From: CAZUCD01 sp964618855
Lineage (GTDB): Bacteria > Sumerlaeota > Sumerlaeia > SLMS01 > JANRJK01
Assembly (NCBI GenBank): GCA_964618855.1
Contig: CAZUCD010000001.1
Span: 1-55,027, forward strand
Direction of reading: 5' to 3'
DNA: 55,027 bases
Under the pieces are notes generated by a model that saw only the letters and a program-made list of their open reading frames with translations, was not told where the DNA came from and ran no database searches. A program made the translations under genes and the position numbers. Positions 24,655-33,048 of this stretch are shown here, one piece after another (positions within the stretch are counted from its first letter, which is position 1; each line of letters opens with the position of its first letter).

Positions 24655-26068
24655 CGGGATTCCTGCCCTCAACCCCGGCGACGGACTTTCCGCCCTTCCT
24701 GCCGGAGGGGGCCGTCTCCTTCATCCAGCCGTCGAGCATTGCGACGATCTCCGAGGCGAACTCGGACGGGGCCGATGGGTCGGCCATCGCCGCCATGGAA
24801 TCCATGGCGGTGGCCGCGCGCCTCAATCCATGGTCCGCGCCCTCCAGGACCGCCAGCTTCGCGGTTCCCGGCCTCCATGAGTTGACCGCATCGACTATCG
24901 CCTCGTGGTCCCGCTTGGACGTGACAAACTCCGACCCGCCCCAAACCGCCAGCACGGGGGTCTCGGCCTTCTGCCAGTAGGACAGGATCTCCAGGTCCTC
25001 CATCTGCTGCCAGAACTTCTCCTGCCGCCCGAAGATCTGGTCCCCCTGGGTGAACGAGTTGGTCGTGAACTCCGCCAGATCCGGGTACTTCGCGCGCATC
25101 TCGGAAAGCGGCAGGTCCAGCTCGAAGAACAGGGAGTGGAACCGCATCGACTGCTTGATGACCCGTTCCAGCTCGGCATGGTCCGTGCCCTCCATCGAGA
25201 CCTGACGCCGCGTGTTTTCGATCAAGTACTCCTGCCAGGGCAGGCCGCTGGTGCCGTAAACCGCAATGCCCGCCACGTCCACCTCGCTGGCGAGGACCGG
25301 CGCCGTGACTCCCCCCATGCTGTGTCCGAAGAGGAAGACCCGCCCCTTGTCCACCCACGGCTTCGTCATCGTATCCGCAAGCCCGCGCCGAAAGGACTCC
25401 ACTTCCAGGTCCCAGTCGATCGTGCCGCAGGGCGGACCAGAGCTGTCCCCGACGCCGGGCTTCTCGATCCGCACGACGGCGTAGCCGAGTTCCGCGAGTC
25501 CGTTTGCCAGGTCACGCGACTCGTGGACCGGCGCCATGGCCGTCTCGATCGAGCCGCAGTGCACACCCTGGATCATGTAGACCGTCGGGAACGGCCCGTC
25601 CCCCTTTGGCTTCGTCCAAACAGTGCGCACGCGAAAGTCGCCGACCTGCACGCTTCCGTAGGACACCTCGAACTTGTCCGATCTCTCCATCGGCTTCGCG
25701 CCCAGCTTCAGCGTGACCTCACGCTCGGCGCCGTCGCGCTTCAGCTTCAGCGGCATGGAGTCCCCGGCGGACATTTTCGCCAGGCGACCCAGCAGGTCCG
25801 AAGGCTTCGCCAGGAGCTCGGTCCCGCTCGCAATCACGATGTCCCCCGCCTCCAGTCCGGCACCCTCGGCGGATCCTCCCGGCAGCACCCTCTGCACGAG
25901 GACGCCATCCCCTTCGATCCCTGCCGATGCGGGCGGGGCGATCATGGCGCCGAGCCACCCCTTGCGGGCGAGTCCCCCCGGCTCCGGGGACTCCTGCGCG
26001 CAGACCCCCGCGCACAAAATCCCCGCCAGCGCCGCAGCGCCCGCCGACCTGCCGAATGTACCTGTCAT
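24629..26068 (-). CDS. Secreted PDZ-alpha/beta hydrolase fusion protein
   Basis: 479 residues with an N-terminal signal peptide (AGAAALAGILCAGVCAQ), so probably exported. Residues 40-130 or so form a PDZ-type module (LVQRVLPGGSAEGAGLEAGD is the carboxylate-binding loop region). From about residue 150 an alpha/beta hydrolase follows: oxyanion loop MIQGVHCGS, nucleophile elbow GHSMGG, catalytic Asp near AVWGGSEFVTSKRDHEAI and His in EGADHGL. Peptidase S9- or S15-like dienelactone hydrolases are the closest fold type by eye. The substrate is unknown; a PDZ attached to a hydrolase suggests peptide or C-terminus recognition. The gene follows the LEA-type lipoprotein by 86 bp. Confidence 0.85.
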   Translation of the reverse strand: MTGTFGRSAGAAALAGILCAGVCAQESPEPGGLARKGWLGAMIAPPASAGIEGDGVLVQRVLPGGSAEGAGLEAGDIVIASGTELLAKPSDLLGRLAKMSAGDSMPLKLKRDGAEREVTLKLGAKPMERSDKFEVSYGSVQVGDFRVRTVWTKPKGDGPFPTVYMIQGVHCGSIETAMAPVHESRDLANGLAELGYAVVRIEKPGVGDSSGPPCGTIDWDLEVESFRRGLADTMTKPWVDKGRVFLFGHSMGGVTAPVLASEVDVAGIAVYGTSGLPWQEYLIENTRRQVSMEGTDHAELERVIKQSMRFHSLFFELDLPLSEMRAKYPDLAEFTTNSFTQGDQIFGRQEKFWQQMEDLEILSYWQKAETPVLAVWGGSEFVTSKRDHEAIVDAVNSWRPGTAKLAVLEGADHGLRRAATAMDSMAAMADPSAPSEFASEIVAMLDGWMKETAPSGRKGGKSVAGVEGRNPDGATNPES

Positions 26069-26154
26069 GAGTCCGAGCCCCCGTTGGGAGTGATCCGCGC
26101 GGCGACGTCCCCGTGTCCGCGCATGCTCTCCCTACGCGACCCGCGCCCGCACCT

Positions 26155-27039
26155 TCACTTGCGCTCCATCGACGTGTCGCCCGTCCGGGCGAACGACTGC
26201 TTCAGCGCGCCGAAGGGCGTGTCCACCTTCACGTTGCCGTCGAGCGCGTAGTCCGCCTTCCCGCCCGAAAGCATGTTGAAGGCCGCGAAGCCGAAATCGA
26301 GGGGCTTGATGTCGATAGGGATCACGACCTCCTGCTCTGTCCCCGCGCCGAAGTCCAGCTTTCTGTCCAGCGCCCCGTTGAGCACCTTCACCCCGTTCAG
26401 CTTCAGCCCGTAGTTCATGTCGGACAGGGAGGCTGCGAACTCGTTCAGATTCTTCACCTTCAGGCGCACCTCCCCCGAGGCACGGTCCAACGAAAGTTGT
26501 TTCCACTGCACGTCCCCGAGCGTCACGTCCGGGGGAGCGGGGACGGGAAAGAGCCCCTCGTGCTTCACCGGCAGTTCCAGCGACTCCTCCGTGTTGGGAA
26601 TCTTCACGGAGAACCCGAGGTCCGTCTTGTAGGGCACCACCTGCCCCGGCTTGATCGACGAGACCGCCGTCAGCAATTGGGCAAACCCCACGTCGACGGG
26701 GACCTTGAACGACTTCTTGCCGCCGGCGGGGATCGCCCCCTGGCTCGCGAGGTTGCCCTTGAAGAGGGGCTCGCCCGCCGTGTCGCCCACGTTGAGTCCA
26801 TAGCGGATGTTCGAGAGCGGCATCGCGACGGCGTAGGGATTCGTGACGTCCACGTCGAACTCGAGTGAAACGCCGTCCGCGCGCAGATCAGAGATGCGGG
26901 CGCCGGTCAGGTTGACCCCCGGCTTGTCCGCCTTGGCAAGCGCATCGCCCAGCAGCGAGTTGAGCTGCGCGCACGAAACGAGCGGCGCGGCTGCGCCCAG
27001 CAGCAGCGCGATGCGAAGGATGGTGGCGCGGATGTTCAA
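26155..27039 (-). CDS. LEA type 2 (LEA14/WHy-like) lipoprotein
   Basis: 294 residues. A signal peptide (ILRIALLLGAAAPLVSC) ends in a lipobox-like SC, so the Cys may be lipidated. Two tandem LEA_2/WHy-type beta domains follow: residues about 45-145 (VSLEFDVDVTNPYAVAMPLSNIRYGL) and 165-290 (GEVRLKVKNLNEFAASLSDMNYGLKLNG). The repeat N-P/N-x-[FY]-x(6)-S-x-[IM]-x-Y-[GL] is characteristic. LEA14-type proteins are linked to desiccation or envelope stress, but a bacterial role is not established. The start is an unusual TTG at 27039, supported by a strong GAGGAGG site 5 bases upstream. It lies 35 bp after the deiminase-family gene. Confidence 0.8.
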   Translation of the reverse strand: MNIRATILRIALLLGAAAPLVSCAQLNSLLGDALAKADKPGVNLTGARISDLRADGVSLEFDVDVTNPYAVAMPLSNIRYGLNVGDTAGEPLFKGNLASQGAIPAGGKKSFKVPVDVGFAQLLTAVSSIKPGQVVPYKTDLGFSVKIPNTEESLELPVKHEGLFPVPAPPDVTLGDVQWKQLSLDRASGEVRLKVKNLNEFAASLSDMNYGLKLNGVKVLNGALDRKLDFGAGTEQEVVIPIDIKPLDFGFAAFNMLSGGKADYALDGNVKVDTPFGALKQSFARTGDTSMERK

Positions 27040-27074
27040 GGTGGCCTCCTCGGCGCGTCGATGTCCCTGCGGCT

Positions 27075-28640
27075 TCAGTGCCGGCTCCAGCCCTCAACCT
27101 GCGACGGGCCGTTGATCGTGAAGTTCATGTCGTTGTCGTCGGAGCCCGTGTTGGAGTCCCCATCGTGCGCCACGACCCGGATTCGCGCCTGTGTCGTCGG
27201 CAGGTTGTTCACCGTCCAGTTGTAAGTGCCCGTGTCGGGGGCTGCGGAGACGATGGTCGTCGGCCACGTGGCGCCCCCGTCGGTCGAAAGCAGGATGTCC
27301 ACGTTCTGCACACCCTTCACCGCATCCCCTGCGTAGTCGTCGTCGCTGCTCCACTCGATGGTCGTGTTCGTCCCTGCGGTGACTGTTCCGCCTGAGTTCA
27401 GGCTGCGGACGTATACGCCGGGGTTGGCTCCATTCCTATTCGCGGGGACGTTGCGGATGATGCAGTGCATCACGCCGGCGGAACCGACGATGCTCTGGCA
27501 GTTGAGCGGCACGATGGTCTTTCCCGGGCATGCCGTCTGCCACGCCGTCACCGCCGCCGCATTGTGTCCGGCGGCCACCACAGTCGCGTTTGTATAGCTT
27601 GGCACGAGCACCATGTTGTTGCACTGCACGACGTTCGTGTAGGTGTAGTGGACGCCGCTGAGGCTGCGCGCGGGCACCCGCACAACCGTGTAGCCATTGC
27701 CCGCCATCAGCGCTGCCGTCGTGTCGCAGATGACGTCCTGCGTGGAACCGACGTTGTTCGGCCAATCGCTGATGACCACCGTGTTGTCCGACACGGACGC
27801 CATCCACATGTCGAGGTGCTGCGTCGAGTCCACCGAGGTCGGGTAGGGATTCAGCAGCGTCATGTTCAGACCCTGGTAGGTCGCCCACACCGCGTTGATC
27901 TGGGCCTCGGTGAGCGTCGGGTTCTCATTTACTATCAGGCGGGTGGCATATCCCCTGCCCAGCGCGTCCAGCGCGAAGTTCCCGCCGCCGTGTACGAGGT
28001 CGATCGTGTAGTTCTTGTGCTTCTTCAACGTGGAGAACGCGACCGGGAAAGTTTCGTCGTTCGGTCGGGGGCGGTTGTAGTCGTGGTCGATGATGGCGCG
28101 CACGTCCCCCTCGTAGATGTAGCGTGGACCGTAATCGCACATCCAGATGCTGTCGTTCACCCGCACGACGAACTCGACCTTGCTCATGTCCACCCCGAAG
28201 GTTGTGAGGGCGGTGGTGGCGTTGTTCCGCACCGTCGTCGAATCGGCCTGGAGGTATACCTTTGCGTTCCCCGTCGTCGTGATCTCCCGGATCATCGACT
28301 GGACGAGGTACTGAAGGGTGGTCGTCCCCGGGTTCGTCACGGTGGAGAATCCCTCCCAAGCCATTACGATCCCTTCCGTCGGCTCATACTCCGCCGTGCA
28401 GTGCACGGGGCCGGTCGGGGGGGCGGAGGCGCGGGGAGTCGCCGGCAACGCGCCGATCTGCGATTCTACCCAGGCCCGCTCCCACTCGGTCTCGTGCCGG
28501 GGGAGCATCATCCCCTCGGGGAAGAGCGGCGAGCCATCGAGGGCCGTGTAGGTCGGCGGGAGCGTCGGCTCCTCGGCGAAGGTCAAGCCGGCGGCGGCAA
28601 CGCAAAGCGTCGCCACCATGAAGAATCGAAGGCGGGGCAT
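27075..28640 (-). CDS. Secreted agmatine/peptidylarginine deiminase-family protein with C-terminal Ig-like domain
   Basis: 521 residues. A signal peptide (MPRLRFFMVATLCVAAAGLTFAEE) makes it extracytoplasmic. The pentein-fold domain (about 85-395) has the Porphyromonas-type PAD/agmatine deiminase residues: Asp in WMCDYGPRYI (family usually W.RD.GP, so Arg is Cys here), HGGGNF, the His/Asp of STQHLDMWM, and the nucleophilic Cys in VMHCIIRNVP. A C-terminal beta-sandwich of about 110 residues (GGTVTAGTNTTIEW) resembles cell-wall or gingipain-type Ig modules. It likely deiminates guanidino groups of arginine-containing substrates. ATG 28640 is chosen; ATG 28673 upstream is possible, and the ORF start at 28904 is not credible because it reads through ruvC. 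Confidence 0.85.
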   Translation of the reverse strand: MPRLRFFMVATLCVAAAGLTFAEEPTLPPTYTALDGSPLFPEGMMLPRHETEWERAWVESQIGALPATPRASAPPTGPVHCTAEYEPTEGIVMAWEGFSTVTNPGTTTLQYLVQSMIREITTTGNAKVYLQADSTTVRNNATTALTTFGVDMSKVEFVVRVNDSIWMCDYGPRYIYEGDVRAIIDHDYNRPRPNDETFPVAFSTLKKHKNYTIDLVHGGGNFALDALGRGYATRLIVNENPTLTEAQINAVWATYQGLNMTLLNPYPTSVDSTQHLDMWMASVSDNTVVISDWPNNVGSTQDVICDTTAALMAGNGYTVVRVPARSLSGVHYTYTNVVQCNNMVLVPSYTNATVVAAGHNAAAVTAWQTACPGKTIVPLNCQSIVGSAGVMHCIIRNVPANRNGANPGVYVRSLNSGGTVTAGTNTTIEWSSDDDYAGDAVKGVQNVDILLSTDGGATWPTTIVSAAPDTGTYNWTVNNLPTTQARIRVVAHDGDSNTGSDDNDMNFTINGPSQVEGWSRH

Positions 28641-28749
28641 TCGGAGGGACCTGCGGTGAGGGGATGACGACATCGCGGGACTTCTAGCCCGGGTCCCCCC
28701 CGACGGGCAAAAGGAATCCGGGAAGCTGGCGCACCCGGCACGCACGCGG

Positions 28750-29325
28750 CTAGCGCCGCCGCCTCCTGCGCGCCGCCATGGCGAGGAGGGCCTTGCGCGG
28801 GTCATCACAGGCTGCTTTCTCCGCATCGGCGGCGGCCCCCAGGCGCGCGCCGCCGCGCTCCTTGAACGCAGCGCAAAGGGCCACCGCCAGCGCGTCCGAC
28901 TCATGGTCGCTGCGGGGTTCGACCTTCAGGCCCAGGTGAACGCAGACGAGCCTGCGCAACTGGTCCTTGCCTGCTCGCCCGCTACCCGCCACGGCGAGCT
29001 TGATCTCGCGCGGCGCGAAGGACCGGATCTCGATCCCCGAGTTCGCCGCCGCGACGAGGGCCGCGCCGCGCCCGTGCGCCATCGCCACGGCGGAGCGCAC
29101 GTTCCGCGCGAAGAAGATGTCCTCGATCCCCAGGAGTGTCGGTCGGAACTCGGCGATGGCACCTGCCACGAGCTCATGGATGCGAATGAGCCGCGCGGGG
29201 AGCGGCTGGCCTGCCGACGTCACCGTGTGCCGCCACGCCAGCGCCCGCGGCCTGCCATCCCCGGCCACCTCGATCACTCCGATGCCCGTGCTTGCAAGTC
29301 CCGGGTCGATCCCGAGGACAACCAC
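28750..29325 (-). CDS. ruvC: Holliday junction endonuclease RuvC
   Basis: Resolves Holliday junctions together with RuvAB, which are not in this window. The 191 residues include an RNase H-like core: catalytic Asp in LGIDPGLASTG, Glu in GIEDIFFARNVRSAVAMAHGRG, and the C-terminal acids in SDHESDALAVALC. All four metal-binding residues of the family are visible. The start is GTG at 29325. The stop of the large upstream gene is at 29328, leaving only 2 bases between them, so ruvC is almost certainly cotranscribed with it. The C-terminal 30 residues are Ala/Arg-rich, and the tail is longer than in E. coli. Confidence 0.96.
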   Translation of the reverse strand: MVVLGIDPGLASTGIGVIEVAGDGRPRALAWRHTVTSAGQPLPARLIRIHELVAGAIAEFRPTLLGIEDIFFARNVRSAVAMAHGRGAALVAAANSGIEIRSFAPREIKLAVAGSGRAGKDQLRRLVCVHLGLKVEPRSDHESDALAVALCAAFKERGGARLGAAADAEKAACDDPRKALLAMAARRRRRR

Positions 29326-29327
29326 CC

Positions 29328-31466
29328 CTACCGCATCCCCTTCGGCAGCGGCACACGCGAGTCCGACAGCGAGGAGTTCATCGAAACGCAGAGCGAGCCT
29401 GTGATGGCGCTACCTTCCTTGCCCGAGGAGGATTGCGCGAAGAAGTCCATGATGATGTAGGGGCCCTCCTCCCAAAGGTGGAACTCCCCCTGGCCATCGG
29501 GGCTGATCTCGCTGCGAAAGATGGTCTCGAGCGCCTCGCGTACCTGCGAGCGTCCGGTCATCTGGAACAGCGTGCGGCAGCGCACCTGAAGCTGGCAGCG
29601 CGGGTTGCCCGTGTCCTTCACCTGCATGTCCGTGAAGAGCCCCGACTGGTCGAGGAAGTGGTCGATGGCGCCCTGGAACCCGATGCGTTCCTCCGCCGAC
29701 GCCCCGCGCGTCCTGGCGAGGAGCTTGTCCAGGCCGAGCTGGAAGTTCTCCGCGGCGGTGTCGTCCTTGCGCACGATGGCCGTCTCAAGGAGCGCCTTGG
29801 CGAGGACCACGCGCGGTGCACCCACCGAGCGCTCGATCTTGATCTCCCCCTCCTGCCCGAGCCGTTCCGCCTCCCCCGGGTAGTCCTTCCACGCGAGCAG
29901 TCGGCTGTTCTGGTACGTGTTCGAGTTCGCCACGTAGATGCTCGTGGCGTCCGTGGAGATCGAGAGGCGCTTGAAGTGCTGTCCCTTGGCGCCCGTGATC
30001 GAGTCGGCGATGTGGACTCCCTCCTTCTTCAACTCAATGACCCGCTTGTAGCGAATCGGCAGGCGGCTCTTTCCCGTGATGAGCTTCTTCTGCAGCATCG
30101 AACGCACGAGGTTCGCGTTGAACCTGCCCACCGTGAGGAGGAGCAGCCGGAAGACGACCATCTTGAAGGGCGAGGGAAGCATCACCCGGCGCTCGTGGAA
30201 GGGTCCCTCGACCTCCAGCGTGTTGGTCGTGGGATCGAACTTGGCCGAGGACTCCTCGCGGTCCACGATGTGCGTCACGATCACCCGCCCATCGGCAAGT
30301 TCCGCGATCAGCCCCGTGTCGCTCGCGACGGGGCCCTCCTCCCCGGTGACCTTGAACACGCCCCCCTTTGACGCATTGCAGACAAAGTGGTAGCTGCGTT
30401 CCCGCACGACGAGGATGCGCGCCTCCGGGAACCACTTCACGTCCGGCGTGTCCGGCAGCTTCGCCGTTCCGGTGCGCTTGGGGTGGTAGTCCCGCCAAGC
30501 CTGCATCCAGTCGTACACGTAGTGCGCCGCCATGCGGTCGTCGTCGTTGAAGTGGCGTGACCGCCGCGGGAGCCCCTTGACCAGGAAGGAGTCGGCGACT
30601 TGCCCCGCCTGCGCGCAGTGCGGTGACATCAACTCGAAGCCATGCGGGTAGAAGTGAAACGTGTTCCGGCTGCCGTACTCTCCCGCGTACGAGCCGTCGG
30701 GATGCTGGAACCACCACGCGAACTCGCATGCCTGGACAAGGGGCGCCACCAGCGTCTCGTCCTTGGACTTCTGCCACAGTTTCGCAAGGAACGAGATCAG
30801 GCACGCGTGGTAGCCTGGGTCGGCTCCCTCGTACTCCTGGAACCAACCCTCGGGATTCCTCCACGACATGGTGAGGTCACGGAAACTGCGCGAGCCGTCC
30901 TCGAACCTTCGGTCCCCCGTCAGCAGAAAGGCGTTGTAGAGGGCGAGCGCGGCGAACGCCTGGTGGTTGGCGAGCTTGCCGGTCTCGTTGTGCCCGAGGA
31001 GCCACCCGGCCCGCTTGCTCAGGAAGGCCAGTCGGGATGGCTCGCGGTCCCCCAGCACCAGGCAGGTTTCGGTCATCGCATAGAGCGAAAACACGAGCGC
31101 CCCCATCGCACGCTCGTATGGAAAGTAATCGTCGCAGGTCCCATCGGAGTGCGCGGACTTCGCGGCGAAGTCCACCCCGGCGAGGGCTAGCTGCCTGACG
31201 CGGTCCTTCCCCAGATAGGGATTCTGGGGCAGTTCGAGCGTGGCCGCCAATGCCAGGGGGAGGACGAACTCCTGGTTCATCCCGCACGGGAAGTCCATCG
31301 TGCGGTAATGCCAGTAGCTGCGGTCAAAACAGCCATAGGTTGCGCTGTACGGGTTCGAGTCCACCATGCCGATGATGCGTGGCATTGCCCGGAGCGCCTC
31401 GAAGGCATACCAGTCCCGGTGCCCGGGTTCCGGCTGCGGGAAGGGCTGGTCGTGTGAGGAGGTCAT
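29328..31466 (-). CDS. Large alpha/alpha-toroid (heparinase II/III-like) protein with unknown C-terminal domain
   Basis: About 712 residues from ATG 31466; an in-frame TTG at 31535 is less likely. The N-terminal 330 residues are helical and Trp/Tyr-rich (RDWYAFEALRAMPRIIGMVD, SYWHYRTMDFPCG, ANHQAFAALALYNAFLLTGD, HPDGSYAGEYGSR), the pattern of alpha/alpha-toroid polysaccharide lyases. A beta-rich middle part (residues 345-545) follows, as in heparinase II/III proteins. The last 150 residues (ETAIVRKDDTAAENFQLGLDKL to the end) are a separate mixed alpha/beta domain I cannot place. No signal peptide is seen, which is odd for a lyase and points to a cytoplasmic role, perhaps in an exopolysaccharide pathway. 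Family assignment is by general fold features only. ruvC follows 2 bases downstream. Confidence 0.7.
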   Translation of the reverse strand: MTSSHDQPFPQPEPGHRDWYAFEALRAMPRIIGMVDSNPYSATYGCFDRSYWHYRTMDFPCGMNQEFVLPLALAATLELPQNPYLGKDRVRQLALAGVDFAAKSAHSDGTCDDYFPYERAMGALVFSLYAMTETCLVLGDREPSRLAFLSKRAGWLLGHNETGKLANHQAFAALALYNAFLLTGDRRFEDGSRSFRDLTMSWRNPEGWFQEYEGADPGYHACLISFLAKLWQKSKDETLVAPLVQACEFAWWFQHPDGSYAGEYGSRNTFHFYPHGFELMSPHCAQAGQVADSFLVKGLPRRSRHFNDDDRMAAHYVYDWMQAWRDYHPKRTGTAKLPDTPDVKWFPEARILVVRERSYHFVCNASKGGVFKVTGEEGPVASDTGLIAELADGRVIVTHIVDREESSAKFDPTTNTLEVEGPFHERRVMLPSPFKMVVFRLLLLTVGRFNANLVRSMLQKKLITGKSRLPIRYKRVIELKKEGVHIADSITGAKGQHFKRLSISTDATSIYVANSNTYQNSRLLAWKDYPGEAERLGQEGEIKIERSVGAPRVVLAKALLETAIVRKDDTAAENFQLGLDKLLARTRGASAEERIGFQGAIDHFLDQSGLFTDMQVKDTGNPRCQLQVRCRTLFQMTGRSQVREALETIFRSEISPDGQGEFHLWEEGPYIIMDFFAQSSSGKEGSAITGSLCVSMNSSLSDSRVPLPKGMR

Positions 31467-31756
31467 TCGGGCTGGAAGGGGAACGTTGGGGGTCTCAAGC
31501 GCCGAGGCTATCCCATCCCATGCGGGCGGTTGCAACTATGGAAACGCGGAATCCCGGCCCCGGGACCCATGGCGCGCCCGCGGCACCATCAGATTCCTGT
31601 CGCGACCGTGGGCGGAGCCTCACTAGATTTCCGCGGTTTGTGCGCGAGTCCGGGGAATTCTTCACAGTTTGCCGGACGCAGCCGGCGCAGGGTGCCCACC
31701 ACCCGCCCGGGCGTCGGCAGGCGCACCCCGACACACGGCGCACCACGAGGAGACAC
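31467..31756. promoter_or_regulatory. Divergent intergenic region before the DinB-like gene
   Basis: 290 bp between two divergent starts (31466 and 31757). Frames across it are not protein-like. It should hold promoters for both genes; AT content is slightly raised near 31625-31680 (AGATTTCCGCGGTTTGTGC, GGGGAATTCTTCACAGTTTG) but no confident -35/-10 pair is seen. Confidence 0.25.
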
Positions 31757-32287
31757 ATGCAGGAAGCCCTGACGTTTCACCCAGCCGTCGCAGGATGCCT
31801 AGCCTCCGTGGAGCGCTGCCTCGCCTTCCTCGACCATCTCACGCAGGAACTTTACGTCAGGTCCACCGCGCACAACTCCCCCATAGGGAGCCACATGCGC
31901 CACTGCGTGGACCACTTCCTCTGCTTCTTCAAGGGCTGGAATGAAAGACTCGTCGACTATGACGCCCGCGACCGCGATCCGCGCCTGGAAACGGACCTGG
32001 CCCACTGCCGAGCCATCCTAGAGTCCCTCCATCTGCAAGTGGCCGACCTCGATGCCGCCGATCCGAGGACACCGATGAGCATCCAGACCGCACCCGCGCC
32101 CGGCATGGCGCCCGCCCCCGTGCCGTCCTGCCTCGAACGGGAACTGCTCTTCCTGTCCAGCCACACGATCCACCACATCGCGATCATGAAGCTGATCGCC
32201 GAACAGGTCGGCGTCACCATCCCGGAGGACATAGGCGTGGCCTACTCGACGGCATCCTACCGCGCCCGTCTGGCCCATCGCGGCTGA
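31757..32287 (+). CDS. DinB-family (putative metal-dependent) helical protein
   Basis: 176 residues. A four-helix-bundle DinB/YfiT-type protein: His-containing helices with PIGSHMRHCVDHFLCFFKGW in the second helix and LFLSSHTIHHIAIMKLIAEQ in the fourth, giving the usual metal-binding His triad. The opening VERCLAFLDHLTQELYV and closing VAYSTASYRARLA fit the family. DinB-like members bind Ni or Zn and include thiol-dependent transferases; the reaction here is unknown. ATG at 31757 is preceded by GAGG about 8 bases upstream. The 290-bp gap before it and the large upstream gene on the other strand make it divergent. Confidence 0.75.
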   Translation: MQEALTFHPAVAGCLASVERCLAFLDHLTQELYVRSTAHNSPIGSHMRHCVDHFLCFFKGWNERLVDYDARDRDPRLETDLAHCRAILESLHLQVADLDAADPRTPMSIQTAPAPGMAPAPVPSCLERELLFLSSHTIHHIAIMKLIAEQVGVTIPEDIGVAYSTASYRARLAHRG

Positions 32288-32319
32288 ACCGGGATCCGCG
32301 CGAGGCCGATAACAGCGTC

Positions 32320-33048
32320 GTGTGCACAGTCACCGTCTGGCATCGCCGGGATGGGCTCCTGCTGGCGATGAACCGGGACGAACGGCGGGACCGTGCCCCT
32401 GAGTCCCCCCCCGGGTTGCGTGGCGCCGGGGGGCATTGGATGGCACCCTCGGACGGCGAGGCCGGCGGCACCTGGTTCGCCGCAAGCGCGCGCGGATTCG
32501 CGGGCTGCATCCTGAATCGCTACCAGGACTCGACCGGCGGGGGAGCCCTGCCAGCAGCCAGCAGGGGCCTGATCCTCGCCCAACTCTGCGAGTCGCCGCT
32601 TTCGCCAGACCGCATGCTTGACGCCGCGGAATTCCTGGACCCGGCCGAGTTCGCCCCCTTCACCCTGGTACTTGCAGGAAAGGGCACGGCAGTTCGACTC
32701 GATTGGAACGGGAGGCGCATGATCCGGCGCCGCCTGGCCGGAGAGATCGCGATGGTCAGCTCCTCGTCGTGGCAGACGCGTCCGGTCCTGGCATGGCGGC
32801 GCCGCGCCTTCGATCGATGGTCGGGCGCGCCGGAGACCTCCGCACAAGGGATCCCCACCATCCACCTGCACGCCCCACCGGGGGATGAGCGGCGCGCCTT
32901 CCTCATGCAAAGGGAAGCCAGCGAGACGCGCTCCATAACGATGGCGGAGTTTCATTGGGCCCACGGAACCTGCACACTCAGGCATTGGCCTGTTGCGGGG
33001 GGATGCCTCCTCGGGGAATCTCCCCGTCGGATGATGCGCCTCGCATGA
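32320..33048 (+). CDS. NRDE/TANGO2-family protein
   Basis: 242 residues starting at a GTG that gives MCTVTVWHR, the conserved Met-Cys opening of the family. The defining N-R-D-E motif is in LLLAMNRDERRDR (about residues 16-22), and the GGTWFAASARGFAGCILNRY block is the next conserved segment. In the Ntn-like model proposed for the family, Cys2 would be the processed nucleophile; this is inference. TANGO2-type proteins are implicated in heme or lipid-related trafficking in eukaryotes, and the bacterial reaction is unknown. The stop codon overlaps the next start in the sequence ATGA (33045-33048), so translation of the DedA-ATP-grasp protein is probably coupled to this gene. Confidence 0.85.
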   Translation: MCTVTVWHRRDGLLLAMNRDERRDRAPESPPGLRGAGGHWMAPSDGEAGGTWFAASARGFAGCILNRYQDSTGGGALPAASRGLILAQLCESPLSPDRMLDAAEFLDPAEFAPFTLVLAGKGTAVRLDWNGRRMIRRRLAGEIAMVSSSSWQTRPVLAWRRRAFDRWSGAPETSAQGIPTIHLHAPPGDERRAFLMQREASETRSITMAEFHWAHGTCTLRHWPVAGGCLLGESPRRMMRLA

